This document shows positions 8,079 through 16,394 of a DNA stretch of 64,000 nt, piece after piece; within the stretch, counting starts at the first letter, position 1, and every line of letters starts with the position of its first letter. Source of the stretch: Pseudomonadota bacterium (GTDB taxonomy: Bacteria > Pseudomonadota > Gammaproteobacteria > Burkholderiales > Rhodocyclaceae). The stretch is taken from the NCBI GenBank assembly GCA_008501585.1, contig QQUN01000019.1, forward strand, positions 53,022 to 117,021. Direction: 5' to 3'. A program made the position numbers and the translations under genes. Under the pieces are notes generated by a model. That model did no database searches, had not been told where the DNA came from, and worked only from the letters and a program-made list of their open reading frames with translations.

Positions 8079-10271
8079 ATGAAACTCACGATCATGTCCT
8101 CAGCATTGGCACTGGCGTTCGGGCTGTCAGCCCCCGTCTTTGCCAACCCGGTCGTCAATGGTGAAAACGCTGGCCGCGGTGGCGGCAACGACACCGTGAC
8201 CCAGACCGCCACGGCCACCAACACGCAGGGAGACGGCCCCAACGCCAACGAGTTCTCCCACACCAAGGTGGATTCATTCAACCGCACGCGGACCGATACC
8301 GACAACGACAAGAGTACCGGCAACGACCGCGACAACCACGGCATGGCCACCGCGCAGGACTACGGCAACGCGGCCGCCAACAACAACGGCATGGCGACGA
8401 GCAACTTCTCCAATGCCTTCAACACGTCCAAGGCCATCGCCGTCAGCAAGCTGTCGGGCATCGTCACCGACAACCGGATCCACAACATCGGTAACGTGGT
8501 AAGCAACGCCGGCAGCGCCGATGGTGCGGCCGGTGGTCGTGGCGGCGCCGGTGGCAGTGGTTACGGCGGCGCCGGCTACGGTGGCGCAGGCAACGGCGGC
8601 AACGGCGGCAACGCCGGTGACGGTGGTAACGGCGGCAATGGTGGTTATGGCGGCAACGGCGGCTCAGCCACCAACGGCTCAGCCACCGCCGGCAACGCCA
8701 CCAATGGCAGCGCCAGCAACGGCGGCGCGACCGCCGGCGACGGCGGCAACGGCGGTGGCGCAAGCGGCGCCCAGGGGGCCAATGGCGGCAACTCGGGTGA
8801 CGCCACGGCCTACGGCGGTGCCGGCGGCACCGGCAACGGCGGCAACGGCACCGGCGGCGGCGGCTACGGCGGCAACGGCGGCTGGGCCTGGGGCGGCGAC
8901 GGTGGCACCGCGAACGGTGGCTACGGCGGCGCAGGCGGTGGCGGTGACGGCGGCAACTCCGGCGGCGCCACTGGCGGCAGCGGTGGCAACACCGGCAACG
9001 CCAGCGGCGGCAATGGTGGCAACGGCGGCGCTGGCGGCAACGGCGGCTCCACCGGCTATGCCTCCGGCGGCGACGGCGGTGATGGCGGCGACGGCGGCTA
9101 TGGCGCCTCAGGCTCCGGCTCCGGCGGCTGGGCCGGTTCCGGCACGCATGCCAATGGTGGCAATGCGACCGGGACGGATTCGGCCAGCGGCGGCAGCAGC
9201 CACAACGATGGCGGCGCCGGCGGCCCGAGTACGGCCAGTGCCGGCATGAGCACGGGGGGATCCTCGGGCGAAGGCGGCCTGACCGGCAACCAGGGCAATG
9301 GTGGCATGGCCAGCGGCGACAGCAGCACCGGCGGCAACGGCGGCGGTGGCAACACCGGTAACACCACCGGTAACGGTGGTGGCGCCGGCAACTCCTCCGC
9401 CACCAGCACGGCCAACGCCGGCGGCAACGCCGACGGCACGGGCGGCGCCGGGACCAGTGGCGGATCGTCTGCCAGCAGTGGGTCGGCCAACGGTGCCATG
9501 GCCTCCGCCACGGGCGGCACGGGCACCGGGACCGGTGGCGATGGTGCCGCCGGCGCCAACGCCGGCGCTGGCGCCGCCGCGACCAACACCGCAGGTGCCG
9601 GGGCCGGTGGCGCGCAAGGCGCCGCCGGTGCCGCCGGGACCAACACCGCGGGTAATGGTGCGGGCGGGACCAGTGGCATGGCCGGGGCCGGCGCAGCAGC
9701 GACCGGTGGCGTGGGCGGTGATGCCGCCAGCGCAGGCGCCATGGCACAAGGCGGTGCCGGGGCGGTCGGCAACGGCGGCGTCGGCAACGGTGCCGACGGC
9801 AATGGCGGGGCCGGCGGCATGGCCGACAACACCTCCGGCGACGGTGGTGCGGGCGGCATGGCGTCCAACACCGGTGGTGCGGGCGGCAATGGTGGCGCAG
9901 CCACCAATGGCAGCGCGACCAACGGTGGTGCCACCTCGACCGCCAGCAATGGCAGTGCGACGGCCGGCAGCGGTGCGACCGGTGCGGTCGGCGCGACCGG
10001 CGGTGCCGGTGGCCAGGGCGGCACGGGTGAAGGCGGTCAGGGCGGCAACGGTGTGGCCGGCGTCGGCAACGGCGCGATCGGCGGCAGCGGTGGCGCCGGC
10101 GGGGCTGGCGGCATGGTCAGCGTGACCGCCGGCACCTTCGACATGTCCAACGCCATCACCAGCAGCTTCACCAATGGGGCGGGGATCGTGGTCTCGAGCC
10201 AGAACTCCGCGATGTCCTCGCTGGTGCAGCAGAGTGTGAACGTGCAGGCCAATCTCAACGTAGGCCGCTAA
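8079..10271 (+). CDS. giant secreted Gly/Ala/Asn/Ser-rich protein 2 (paralogue)
   Basis: A 730-residue paralogue of the preceding protein with the same layout: signal peptide 1-22 ending PVFA, the conserved NPVVNGENAGRG start of the mature chain, the MATAQDYGNAAANN block, a Gly-rich core of roughly 520 residues and an almost identical C-terminus (SLVQQSVNVQANLNVGR). The mid-core block GGSSHNDGG followed by TGNQGNGG is also conserved between the two, showing tandem duplication followed by repeat drift. Cysteine is absent. The gap of 22 bases implies one transcript from the sigma-54 promoter upstream of protein 1. Likely a second fibre subunit; function unproven. Confidence 0.8.
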   Translation: MKLTIMSSALALAFGLSAPVFANPVVNGENAGRGGGNDTVTQTATATNTQGDGPNANEFSHTKVDSFNRTRTDTDNDKSTGNDRDNHGMATAQDYGNAAANNNGMATSNFSNAFNTSKAIAVSKLSGIVTDNRIHNIGNVVSNAGSADGAAGGRGGAGGSGYGGAGYGGAGNGGNGGNAGDGGNGGNGGYGGNGGSATNGSATAGNATNGSASNGGATAGDGGNGGGASGAQGANGGNSGDATAYGGAGGTGNGGNGTGGGGYGGNGGWAWGGDGGTANGGYGGAGGGGDGGNSGGATGGSGGNTGNASGGNGGNGGAGGNGGSTGYASGGDGGDGGDGGYGASGSGSGGWAGSGTHANGGNATGTDSASGGSSHNDGGAGGPSTASAGMSTGGSSGEGGLTGNQGNGGMASGDSSTGGNGGGGNTGNTTGNGGGAGNSSATSTANAGGNADGTGGAGTSGGSSASSGSANGAMASATGGTGTGTGGDGAAGANAGAGAAATNTAGAGAGGAQGAAGAAGTNTAGNGAGGTSGMAGAGAAATGGVGGDAASAGAMAQGGAGAVGNGGVGNGADGNGGAGGMADNTSGDGGAGGMASNTGGAGGNGGAATNGSATNGGATSTASNGSATAGSGATGAVGATGGAGGQGGTGEGGQGGNGVAGVGNGAIGGSGGAGGAGGMVSVTAGTFDMSNAITSSFTNGAGIVVSSQNSAMSSLVQQSVNVQANLNVGR

Positions 10272-10276
10272 CCGGG

Positions 10277-10317
10277 GCAGCCGGCCAGTGGCGGGGGACC
10301 GCCGCTGGCCGGCCTGC
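10277..10317 (+). promoter_or_regulatory. intercistronic hairpin after the Gly-rich genes
   Basis: A long GC-rich stem (GCAGCCGGCCAG and following bases pairing with CTGGCCGGCCTGC) begins five bases after the stop codon of Gly-rich protein 2. With no T run it is more likely an mRNA-stabilising or attenuating structure. It would allow abundant subunit mRNA with lower accessory-gene expression, as is common in fibre operons. Confidence 0.55.
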
Positions 10318-10338
10318 GAACGGACAGGAGGGACGGCC

Positions 10339-10734
10339 ATGACTCGATTGATCAAACGGATACCCCGCGTGATGGCGGTGGTGTTGTCGGCCTTGGCGAT
10401 GCTGTCGCCCGTACAGGCCGAACCGGACGAACCGGAGGGCTTCCTGAGCCCGTCGCCTGCGCGGGCACTTGTGGTGGTGCCGATGATGACGCTGGGGGCC
10501 GGGCCGGTCTCCGACACGGCGCTGGATGTGCGCCGGGGCGGAACCGAAACACTCAATGACATGGATCTGGACGGCGTGGTCTCGGGCAATCATGCCGCGA
10601 ACCTGGTGACCGGCCAGAACATCGTGACCGACGGGTCGCTGAGCGGCAACGCCGGACTGGCGACCGTGGTGCAGAACTCGGGCAACAACGTGCTGATCCA
10701 GAACGCCACGATCGTGAACATCCGGCTGGAGTGA
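10339..10734 (+). CDS. small secreted protein with curlin-like Q-x-S-x2-N motif
   Basis: A 131-residue protein with a signal peptide (hydrophobic residues about 10-25, ending VQA). The mature region is mostly unstructured, rich in Asn and Gly, and ends with ATVVQNSGNNVLIQNATIV. That tail resembles the QNS region of the Gly-rich subunits and of the 11484 protein, suggesting a minor subunit or nucleator. A GGAGGG ribosome-binding site at 10327-10332 supports ATG 10339. The stop overlaps the region just upstream of the C39 protease start, indicating coupling. No named family is certain. Confidence 0.75.
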   Translation: MTRLIKRIPRVMAVVLSALAMLSPVQAEPDEPEGFLSPSPARALVVVPMMTLGAGPVSDTALDVRRGGTETLNDMDLDGVVSGNHAANLVTGQNIVTDGSLSGNAGLATVVQNSGNNVLIQNATIVNIRLE

Positions 10735-10739
10735 CCGCC

Positions 10740-11423
10740 ATGCGCTGGACTGCCATGCTGATTGCCGTGGTGCTGCCGGGCCTGATGGCCGGTGCGGCGA
10801 GCGCCGGGCAGATGCGCTTTCCCATCGATGTGGTGGGGCCGTACACCGTGCCGGTGACCAGCCTCAAGGAGGCGCGCCACCTGTCCACGCTGCGCCAGCA
10901 ATACGATTTCAGTTGCGGATCGGCCGCGCTGGCCACCTTGCTGACCCATCACTACGGGCAGCGGGTCAGCGAGCAGGAGGTGTTCGTGGCGATGTTCCGC
11001 CGCGGCGACCAGGCCAAGATCCGCGCCGAAGGCTTTTCACTGCTCGACATGAAACGCTATCTGGCCGACCTAGGTTACCAGGCCGATGGTTTCGAGGCGC
11101 CGCTCGAGGCGCTGGCCTCGGTCGGTGTGCCGGCGATCACCCTGGTCAACGAGAACGGCTACAACCACTTCGTGGTGGTCAAGGGGCTGCGCGATGGCCG
11201 GGTGCTGCTGGGCGATCCGGCCTTCGGGACGCGGGCGATGTCGCGCGAGGCGTTCGACGGCATCGCGCGGGAGAAGATCCTGTTCGTGATCCGCTCCCAT
11301 CAGGACGTCGCGCGTTTCAACGCGGCGGAAGACTGGCGGTTTGCGCCGCGCGCACCGATCCACTTCGGGTTGCGCGCGCCGCTCGACATGGTGCGCTTCG
11401 CGCGCTCGGTCGGCGATTTTTAA
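10740..11423 (+). CDS. periplasmic C39-family cysteine protease (FapD-like)
   Basis: A 227-residue protein with a signal peptide (1-22) and a single C39 peptidase domain. The catalytic Cys59 lies in QQYDFSCGSAALATLL (with oxyanion-hole Gln54), His143 in NENGYNHFVVVKG and Asp159 in VLLGDPAFG, so the triad is intact. Unlike bacteriocin exporters there is no ABC transporter fused to it. Stand-alone secreted C39 proteins of this kind are FapD in the Pseudomonas functional-amyloid operon. ATG 10740 has GGAG nine bases upstream and lies six bases after the preceding stop. The neighbouring 11484 protein carries a double-glycine site that it could cleave. Confidence 0.85.
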   Translation: MRWTAMLIAVVLPGLMAGAASAGQMRFPIDVVGPYTVPVTSLKEARHLSTLRQQYDFSCGSAALATLLTHHYGQRVSEQEVFVAMFRRGDQAKIRAEGFSLLDMKRYLADLGYQADGFEAPLEALASVGVPAITLVNENGYNHFVVVKGLRDGRVLLGDPAFGTRAMSREAFDGIAREKILFVIRSHQDVARFNAAEDWRFAPRAPIHFGLRAPLDMVRFARSVGDF

Positions 11424-11483
11424 CAGACAGCGGGATTCCCCCGCGGGTGGCGACGCCGCCGCCGCGGGGGAAGGAGAGGGAAC

Positions 11484-12338
11484 ATGGAGCGCAATCGACA
11501 ACGCCAGCACAGGCCTGTGCGCCGGCTGGTGCTCCTGGCCTGCTTGGCCGCCATGGGGCCGGTCGCCGCGCAAGCGGCACGACTGACCGAGTCTGCTGCG
11601 CCGGCGCAGTGGCGGCTGGTCAGCGCCGAGCGCCTCGACCAGGTGCGTGGCGGCTTCGACATGCCGGACCTGAAACTGCGGCTGTCCTTCGGGCTGGAGC
11701 AGTCGGTGCTGGTCAACGGCGAACTGGTGGCGCGCACCGTCCTCAACATGGAACAGCTGCGCGAAGCCGTCGCCAACCAGATGGCCGCCACCCGGGTGTC
11801 CGTGCTGGACACCACTGCCGGCATGAACGCGCAGATCCAGGCGCAGGTGGCCGAGCAACTGCGGGCCGTGGGCCTGCGCACGACCACCATCAACACGACG
11901 GGCCAGGCGCAGGCCGAGGCGGCACAGGCGCTTGCGGCGCTACCCGGCACCGCCACGCCGCCAACGGCGGCACCAGCGGCGGAGACGGCATCCGCGGCGG
12001 ATGTTGGCGGGGTGACGCAGCCGGCGGTGTCGCAACCGATGGTGTCGGCCAGCGAGTCGGCGGTGTCGCCGGTGCAGGTGGTGAGCCCCGCGCCGGCGGC
12101 GGCGACGGCCGCGACGCCGCCGGTGACGGTGGTGCAGAACGGCGCCGGCAATGTGGTCAGCAGCGCCAGCGTGGTCGGCAACGATGCGCTGAGTACGGTC
12201 ATTCAGAACTCGCTCGACAACCAGCGCATCCAGGTGTTGACCGAAGTGAGCGCCTCGGCCAACAGCCTGCAGGTGCTGCGCGCGATGAACCTGGGCGCCG
12301 CCATCCGCGAAGGCGTGATCAATTCCCTGCGACGTTGA
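11484..12338 (+). CDS. secreted protein with double-glycine processing site, candidate C39 substrate
   Basis: A 284-residue protein. Residues 12-30 are a signal peptide. Residues 46-58 read VSAERLDQVRGGF, matching the double-glycine leader pattern (L-S-x2-E-L-x2-I-x-G-G) recognised by C39 peptidases; cleavage would follow Gly57. A conserved block follows (LSFGLEQSVLVNGELVA), then an Ala/Thr/Pro linker and a tail with two Q-x-[GS]-x2-N units (QNGAGN and QNSLDN). It ends with SLQVLRAMNLGAAIREG. It lies in the operon after the C39 protease and before the bidirectional terminator. Probably a processed minor component or chaperone of the fibre system; not identifiable by name. Confidence 0.75.
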   Translation: MERNRQRQHRPVRRLVLLACLAAMGPVAAQAARLTESAAPAQWRLVSAERLDQVRGGFDMPDLKLRLSFGLEQSVLVNGELVARTVLNMEQLREAVANQMAATRVSVLDTTAGMNAQIQAQVAEQLRAVGLRTTTINTTGQAQAEAAQALAALPGTATPPTAAPAAETASAADVGGVTQPAVSQPMVSASESAVSPVQVVSPAPAAATAATPPVTVVQNGAGNVVSSASVVGNDALSTVIQNSLDNQRIQVLTEVSASANSLQVLRAMNLGAAIREGVINSLRR

Positions 12339-12382
12339 GGCGTTGCTGCTGGCCCGGTGCCCTTGCCGGGCCACAGTGGCAG

Positions 12383-12420
12383 AAACCCCCGCCCGGTAGA
12401 GGCCCGGCGGGGGTTTCTTT
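12383..12420. terminator. bidirectional intrinsic terminator between the convergent fibre units
   Basis: Stem AAACCCCCGCC pairs with GGCGGGGGTTT around a 12-base loop. It is flanked by a T-rich tail on the plus strand and an A-rich lead, giving a T tail on the minus strand. It lies between the 11484 gene and the FapF-like gene, which converge. Confidence 0.85.
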
Positions 12421-12431
12421 GTTGCGCGGGC

Positions 12432-13718
12432 TCACAGCGTGATCGGCATGCGCAGGGTGAGGGTGAGGTCGGGCGTGTCGCGGGTGACGCCCACCCCGAG
12501 CGAGACGTTGACCGAGCGATCGGCCGACAGGCGGTAGGCATAGCCGAACATCAGCGTGCCGAGCTGGATACGCACGCCGAGCGGGTCTTCGCGCCCGTTG
12601 ATGCGCGTGCGGCCGACCGAGGCGTGGTCGTAGCCAATGCTGAAGGACGAGCGGTCGTTGAGCGCCAGGCCCATGCCGAAGTTGAAGCCGAACACGCCGC
12701 CGGGCTGGACCGAGTCGAGCCGGGTGACGGTGATGTTGCCTGCGCCGTCGTTTTCGCGCAGCTTGAGGCCGGAGCGGCTGAAGCTGTACTGGTAGTTGAT
12801 GCCGCCGAAAAACACGACGGGGTCAGACGGGAACAGGAAGGTCACGCCCGGCTGGAGCGAGTAGAAGCCCGAGCCGGTCGGCAGGTCGCGCAGCAGGCCG
12901 AGGCCGCTGAAGCCGGGAATGCGCATCACCGTGGTGTCGAACTGGTCGGTGCCGGTGCGTGTCTTGAAGCGCAGCGAGGCGACATAGATCGGCTCGTTGG
13001 GCTGGGCCTGGTTGAGCTGGTAGCGGGCGGTGAATTCGAGGTCGCCCAGGCCGCTGCCCGTGGTGTTGAAAACCTGGTCGCTGCTGGCAGGGGTGGCCAC
13101 CGGGCGGCTGATCGATTCGTCCGAGCGATAGACCCAGGGGATCTTGGCTTCGAGTTCGAGCCGGTTGGTCAGGCCGGTGCGGGCGGTCAGCGCGGCGGTC
13201 CAGGTGTTGCGCTTGACCTCGCGTACGTCGATCAGGCCGATGGTCAGCGCCGGGATCACCGTGTAGCCCACCAGCGCCACCCGGTTGGTGGAGGCGTAGG
13301 AATACTGCAGCGAGGGCTCCAGGATGATGGTGCCCGGCGGCGTCAGGATGCCGGGCTGGTCGAAGATCTGGGCCACCGGTGCCGCCTCGGTGCCCTGCGG
13401 TGTTTGCGGCCGCTGACCCACCGGCTGTGGCGGGGTGGCCGCGGCGTCGCCGGGGCCGGCCGCGCGCAGGGCGCCGAGGCGCTCCATGCCGATCTCGCGG
13501 CGCATGTCGTCGAGGCGGGCTTCTTCGTGCTGCATCTGCTCGCGCAGCGCGGCCAGCCGCCGGCTTTGTTCTTCAACCATCTGCTTGAGTTCGGCAAGGG
13601 TGGGTTCGGCCTTGGGCGGCGCCTCGGCCGCGGCGGGCGAGGCGATCACACAGCCGAGCAGTGTGGCCAGTGCGGTTCGCAGGGGTAAGGGGGTCTGGCG
13701 CGCCGGTGTTTTGGTCAT
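12432..13718 (-). CDS. FapF-like outer-membrane beta-barrel transporter with N-terminal coiled coil
   Basis: A 428-residue protein with signal peptide 1-31 (ASPAAA). A heptad-like coiled coil lies at about 40-84 (LAELKQMVEEQSRRLAALRE), followed by a Pro/Gln linker and, from about residue 125, a beta-barrel beginning QPGILTPPGTIILEPSLQYS and ending LRMPITL with the final-strand pattern of outer-membrane proteins. Coiled coil plus linker plus barrel is the architecture of FapF, the trimeric exporter of Fap amyloid subunits; generic annotation would be transporter / phenol MetA-like. GGAGG eight bases before ATG 13718 supports the start. It is the last gene of the minus unit and converges with the subunit operon it probably serves. 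Confidence 0.8.
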   Translation of the reverse strand: MTKTPARQTPLPLRTALATLLGCVIASPAAAEAPPKAEPTLAELKQMVEEQSRRLAALREQMQHEEARLDDMRREIGMERLGALRAAGPGDAAATPPQPVGQRPQTPQGTEAAPVAQIFDQPGILTPPGTIILEPSLQYSYASTNRVALVGYTVIPALTIGLIDVREVKRNTWTAALTARTGLTNRLELEAKIPWVYRSDESISRPVATPASSDQVFNTTGSGLGDLEFTARYQLNQAQPNEPIYVASLRFKTRTGTDQFDTTVMRIPGFSGLGLLRDLPTGSGFYSLQPGVTFLFPSDPVVFFGGINYQYSFSRSGLKLRENDGAGNITVTRLDSVQPGGVFGFNFGMGLALNDRSSFSIGYDHASVGRTRINGREDPLGVRIQLGTLMFGYAYRLSADRSVNVSLGVGVTRDTPDLTLTLRMPITL

Positions 13719-13743
13719 GGTGTCTGCCTCCGTGGTTGTCGGA

Positions 13744-15102
13744 TCAATTGACGGACGGATCGGGATGGCCGTTGCTGTCGATGCCCAGGCGCGCCATCAG
13801 CCGGTACAAGGTGCCGCGCGAGACGCCCAGCTGACGCGCCGAACTCGATACGTTGGCGTCGTTCTGGCGCAGGCAGCGCAGGATCATTTCGCGGTCGAAC
13901 TCGGTGCGTGCGCCCTCCAGCGTCATCGCCCGGGGAATCGGGGACTGGCGCGTGCCCAGGCCGAGGTCGGCCGGCGCGATGTGGGTGCCGTCGCACATGA
14001 TCATGGCGCGCCGCACCCGGTTGATGAGGTCGCGCACATTGCCGGGCCAGTGGTAGCTCTCCATGGCCAGGAAGGCGGCCTCGCTGAACCCGGCCAGGCG
14101 CGGACTCTTCATGGCGATGTTGTTGTAAAACACGGCCTTGGCCAGTTCGCGGATGTCGTCGCGGCGCTCGCGCAGGGGCGGGACATGCAGGTGCACGACG
14201 TCCAGCCGATAGAACAGGTCGGCGCGAAAACGCCCGGCCGCGATGGCGGCGGAGAGGTCGACATGGCTGGCGGCGACGACGCGGGTGTCGACGGCGATGG
14301 GCTCGGTGCCGCCAACGCGCACGATCGTCATGTCTTGCAGAAAGCGCAGCAGGTTGGTCTGCAGGTCGAGTGAGAGGTCGCCGATCTCGTCGAGAAAGAG
14401 CACCCCCTTGGTCGAGGCCTCGATATTGCCGATGCTGCGCCGCTGGGCGCCGGTGAATGCGCCCTTTTCATGACCGAACAGTTCGGACTGGATCAGGTTG
14501 CCCGGCACCGCGGCGCAGTTCATCGCCACGAACGGGCCGCCGGCGCGGGCGGAGTAGCGATGAATTGCTCGCGCCACCAGCTCCTTGCCCGTGCCCGACT
14601 CGCCGCTGAGCAGGACCGGCACGTCGACTTTGATCACCTTGTCGAGCTGTTCATAGAGGGCTTGCATGACCTTGCTCTGGCCGACCATGCCGAAGCGGGT
14701 CTCATGGCCGGAGCCTTCGTGCATGCGGGCATGGACCAGCGCCTTGCCGTAGGCATGCCCGAGGGTCATCAGCAGCCGCGTGCTGTCGGCGGGCAGGGTA
14801 TGGAAATCATGAAAATGCTGGACGATGCAGGGGCGCAGTTGCGGGTCGTCCAGCGCCTGCGGGGCGACGACCGCGATCCATTCGCTCACGGCCGTCGTCG
14901 TCAGGCGTGGCAGGCCGCTCGCCGGTGTCGAGTGGGTGTCCCGCAGCACCACAATGCCGACCCGGCAGGGCTGGCGTTGCTGGCGTTGCAGGGCGGCTTC
15001 GAGGTCCCGGACATGATGAAACTGCCACCTGGCTCCCCCGTCTTCGGCCAGGTGCGTGACAAGCGCCTCCTCCGGATCAAGGATCAGTACATCTCGTTGC
15101 AC
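13744..15102 (-). CDS. sigma-54-dependent enhancer-binding regulator (FleQ/VpsR-like architecture)
   Basis: A 452-residue bacterial enhancer-binding protein. The N-terminal ~115 residues form a degenerate receiver-like domain without a clear phospho-acceptor set. The central AAA+ domain has Walker A GESGTGKE (167-174), the sigma-54 contact loop GAFTGA (204-209) and Walker B LFLDEIG (225-231). The C-terminus has a Fis-type helix-turn-helix ([20 protein letters not shown]). GTG 15102 is preferred because GGGAG lies seven bases upstream. Intact GAFTGA means it can activate RpoN promoters, and two such promoters flank this locus. FleQ controls fap in Pseudomonas through c-di-GMP, so a similar input is possible here but unproven. 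Confidence 0.88.
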   Translation of the reverse strand: MQRDVLILDPEEALVTHLAEDGGARWQFHHVRDLEAALQRQQRQPCRVGIVVLRDTHSTPASGLPRLTTTAVSEWIAVVAPQALDDPQLRPCIVQHFHDFHTLPADSTRLLMTLGHAYGKALVHARMHEGSGHETRFGMVGQSKVMQALYEQLDKVIKVDVPVLLSGESGTGKELVARAIHRYSARAGGPFVAMNCAAVPGNLIQSELFGHEKGAFTGAQRRSIGNIEASTKGVLFLDEIGDLSLDLQTNLLRFLQDMTIVRVGGTEPIAVDTRVVAASHVDLSAAIAAGRFRADLFYRLDVVHLHVPPLRERRDDIRELAKAVFYNNIAMKSPRLAGFSEAAFLAMESYHWPGNVRDLINRVRRAMIMCDGTHIAPADLGLGTRQSPIPRAMTLEGARTEFDREMILRCLRQNDANVSSSARQLGVSRGTLYRLMARLGIDSNGHPDPSVN

Positions 15103-15208
15103 ACGCCGTCTCCCATTCAGGCATTGCACTCAGATGCGCGGTGGTGCTTTTTCTTGTTGTTCTCTGATGTTGTTTTTGTTGTAGCGCGTGGGCTCTCGTG
15201 TTGAGGGG

Positions 15209-16018
15209 TTAGCGCCGGCCGCTTTTGTACGGCTCGGTTTCGGACAGGCTGCGGGCCAGGATCAGCGGTGGTGCCTCGAGGGCGTACACCGGCGGCGGAA
15301 GCTGCGCGATCCGTGCCTTGGGCAGATGCATTTCGACATCGACCCGGCGGTTGAGCCGGCGACCCTGCTGCGTGGTGTTGGTGGCCACGAAACAGTCGAT
15401 GCACTGGCTGGTGGAAATCTTGTCATGCGGTACCCCCGCGGCGACAAAGGCCGCGGCCACCGAGTGCGCGCGGGCGCCGGCGAGCACCTCGTTGGCATGG
15501 GTGCTGCCGGTGGCGTCGGTACGGCCGCGGATGGCGACCTCGCGCGCCTCCTGGGCAATCGGCACCAGTTCGGCCACCGCCTTGCTGCCCAGCGGACCCA
15601 GTGAGGCGCTGTTGATGGCAAACGGCACCATCCGGGTGATCGAGGCGAACTCGCGGTCGAGCTGCAACACCGTCACCGGAGTGGCCGCAGCGAGCGTTGG
15701 TGCTTCACGGGCGACCGGCGAGGCGGCGAGGCTTGGCGGGGCGGCGATACGGGCGGGCGCATCGGCCTCGCTGGCACGCACGGCCTGTGCCCAGCTCTCG
15801 TCGCTGGTCCGGGCCAGGACGATGCGCGGCGTATCGTGGGCCGCAAGCGTGCGGCTGGGCGGCAACCGGTAAGTGGTGCCGGAGACCGGATTGACGAACA
15901 CCGAGGCGTGTTGCGCCGTGGGCGGACGCTGGGTCCAGCTCTGGAACGGACTCCATGAACAGCCGGCGACGACGACGGCCGAAGCCAGTACGGCCAGGTG
16001 GTGAAGAGGTTGCCCCAT
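15209..16018 (-). CDS. OmpA-family peptidoglycan-associated lipoprotein
   Basis: A 269-residue protein with lipobox VAGC near residues 17-20 and a Pro/Ser-rich linker. The C-terminal OmpA-like domain (about 150-240) contains the characteristic VAIRGRTDATGS and a closing LNRRVDVEM. Such proteins bind peptidoglycan from the outer membrane. It begins the minus-strand unit (OmpA-like, regulator, FapF-like barrel), suggesting it anchors or stabilises the export site. ATG 16018 was chosen because it gives a proper lipoprotein signal; the ribosome-binding site is weak. A short acidic tail after the OmpA domain is unusual but has no recognisable motif. Confidence 0.83.
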   Translation of the reverse strand: MGQPLHHLAVLASAVVVAGCSWSPFQSWTQRPPTAQHASVFVNPVSGTTYRLPPSRTLAAHDTPRIVLARTSDESWAQAVRASEADAPARIAAPPSLAASPVAREAPTLAAATPVTVLQLDREFASITRMVPFAINSASLGPLGSKAVAELVPIAQEAREVAIRGRTDATGSTHANEVLAGARAHSVAAAFVAAGVPHDKISTSQCIDCFVATNTTQQGRRLNRRVDVEMHLPKARIAQLPPPVYALEAPPLILARSLSETEPYKSGRR

Positions 16019-16394
16019 GTCTGTCACATCCCGTGTTGGCCCGTCGCTGGCGCGTGGGCGCATGCGTGAGGAAAACGGTGGGTCAGCGTATGCGACAGAA
16101 TACCCGCCGGCTGCAGGGTGGCAACAGGCTTTGTGGCGCCAGCGGGGTGGCTGGCGAGTCTCCGGCAGTCATGCTGCCCAAGCTGTCAAACTTTGCCCTA
16201 ACTTGGTAGTTTTCAAGCATAGAATGTGCCCGATGAAAACAAGTTGATGAAATTTAATAGAAATTTAAACGGACTTGTGGTAGGGGCGATCGTCGGCGGC
16301 GTGGTTTTGTAAAGATTGTCGACGGTGCTTCGGTTGTCGGCGCGCTGCCGCGACCGGGCCTGCCGTTCGGGTGCGGGCTTGCTATGCTGTCGTT
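16019..16394. other. 376-base intergenic region, partly AT-rich
   Basis: Divergent gap between the OmpA-like and TIR genes. No open frame with a ribosome-binding site was seen. The part at about 16195-16275 is distinctly AT-richer than the surroundings (AATTTAATAGAAATTTAAAC) and includes the leftward sigma-54-type element at 16217-16231. Confidence 0.6.
16217..16231 (-). promoter_or_regulatory. candidate sigma-54 promoter for the OmpA-regulator-barrel unit
   Basis: Read on the minus strand, GGGCACATTCTATGC has GGGCAC at -24 and TATGC at -12 with the correct spacing (GG to GC, 12 bases first base to first base). The predicted start is near 16205, giving a leader of about 187 bases to ATG 16018. 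It matches consensus slightly less well than the other two such sites in the window. Confidence 0.5.
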
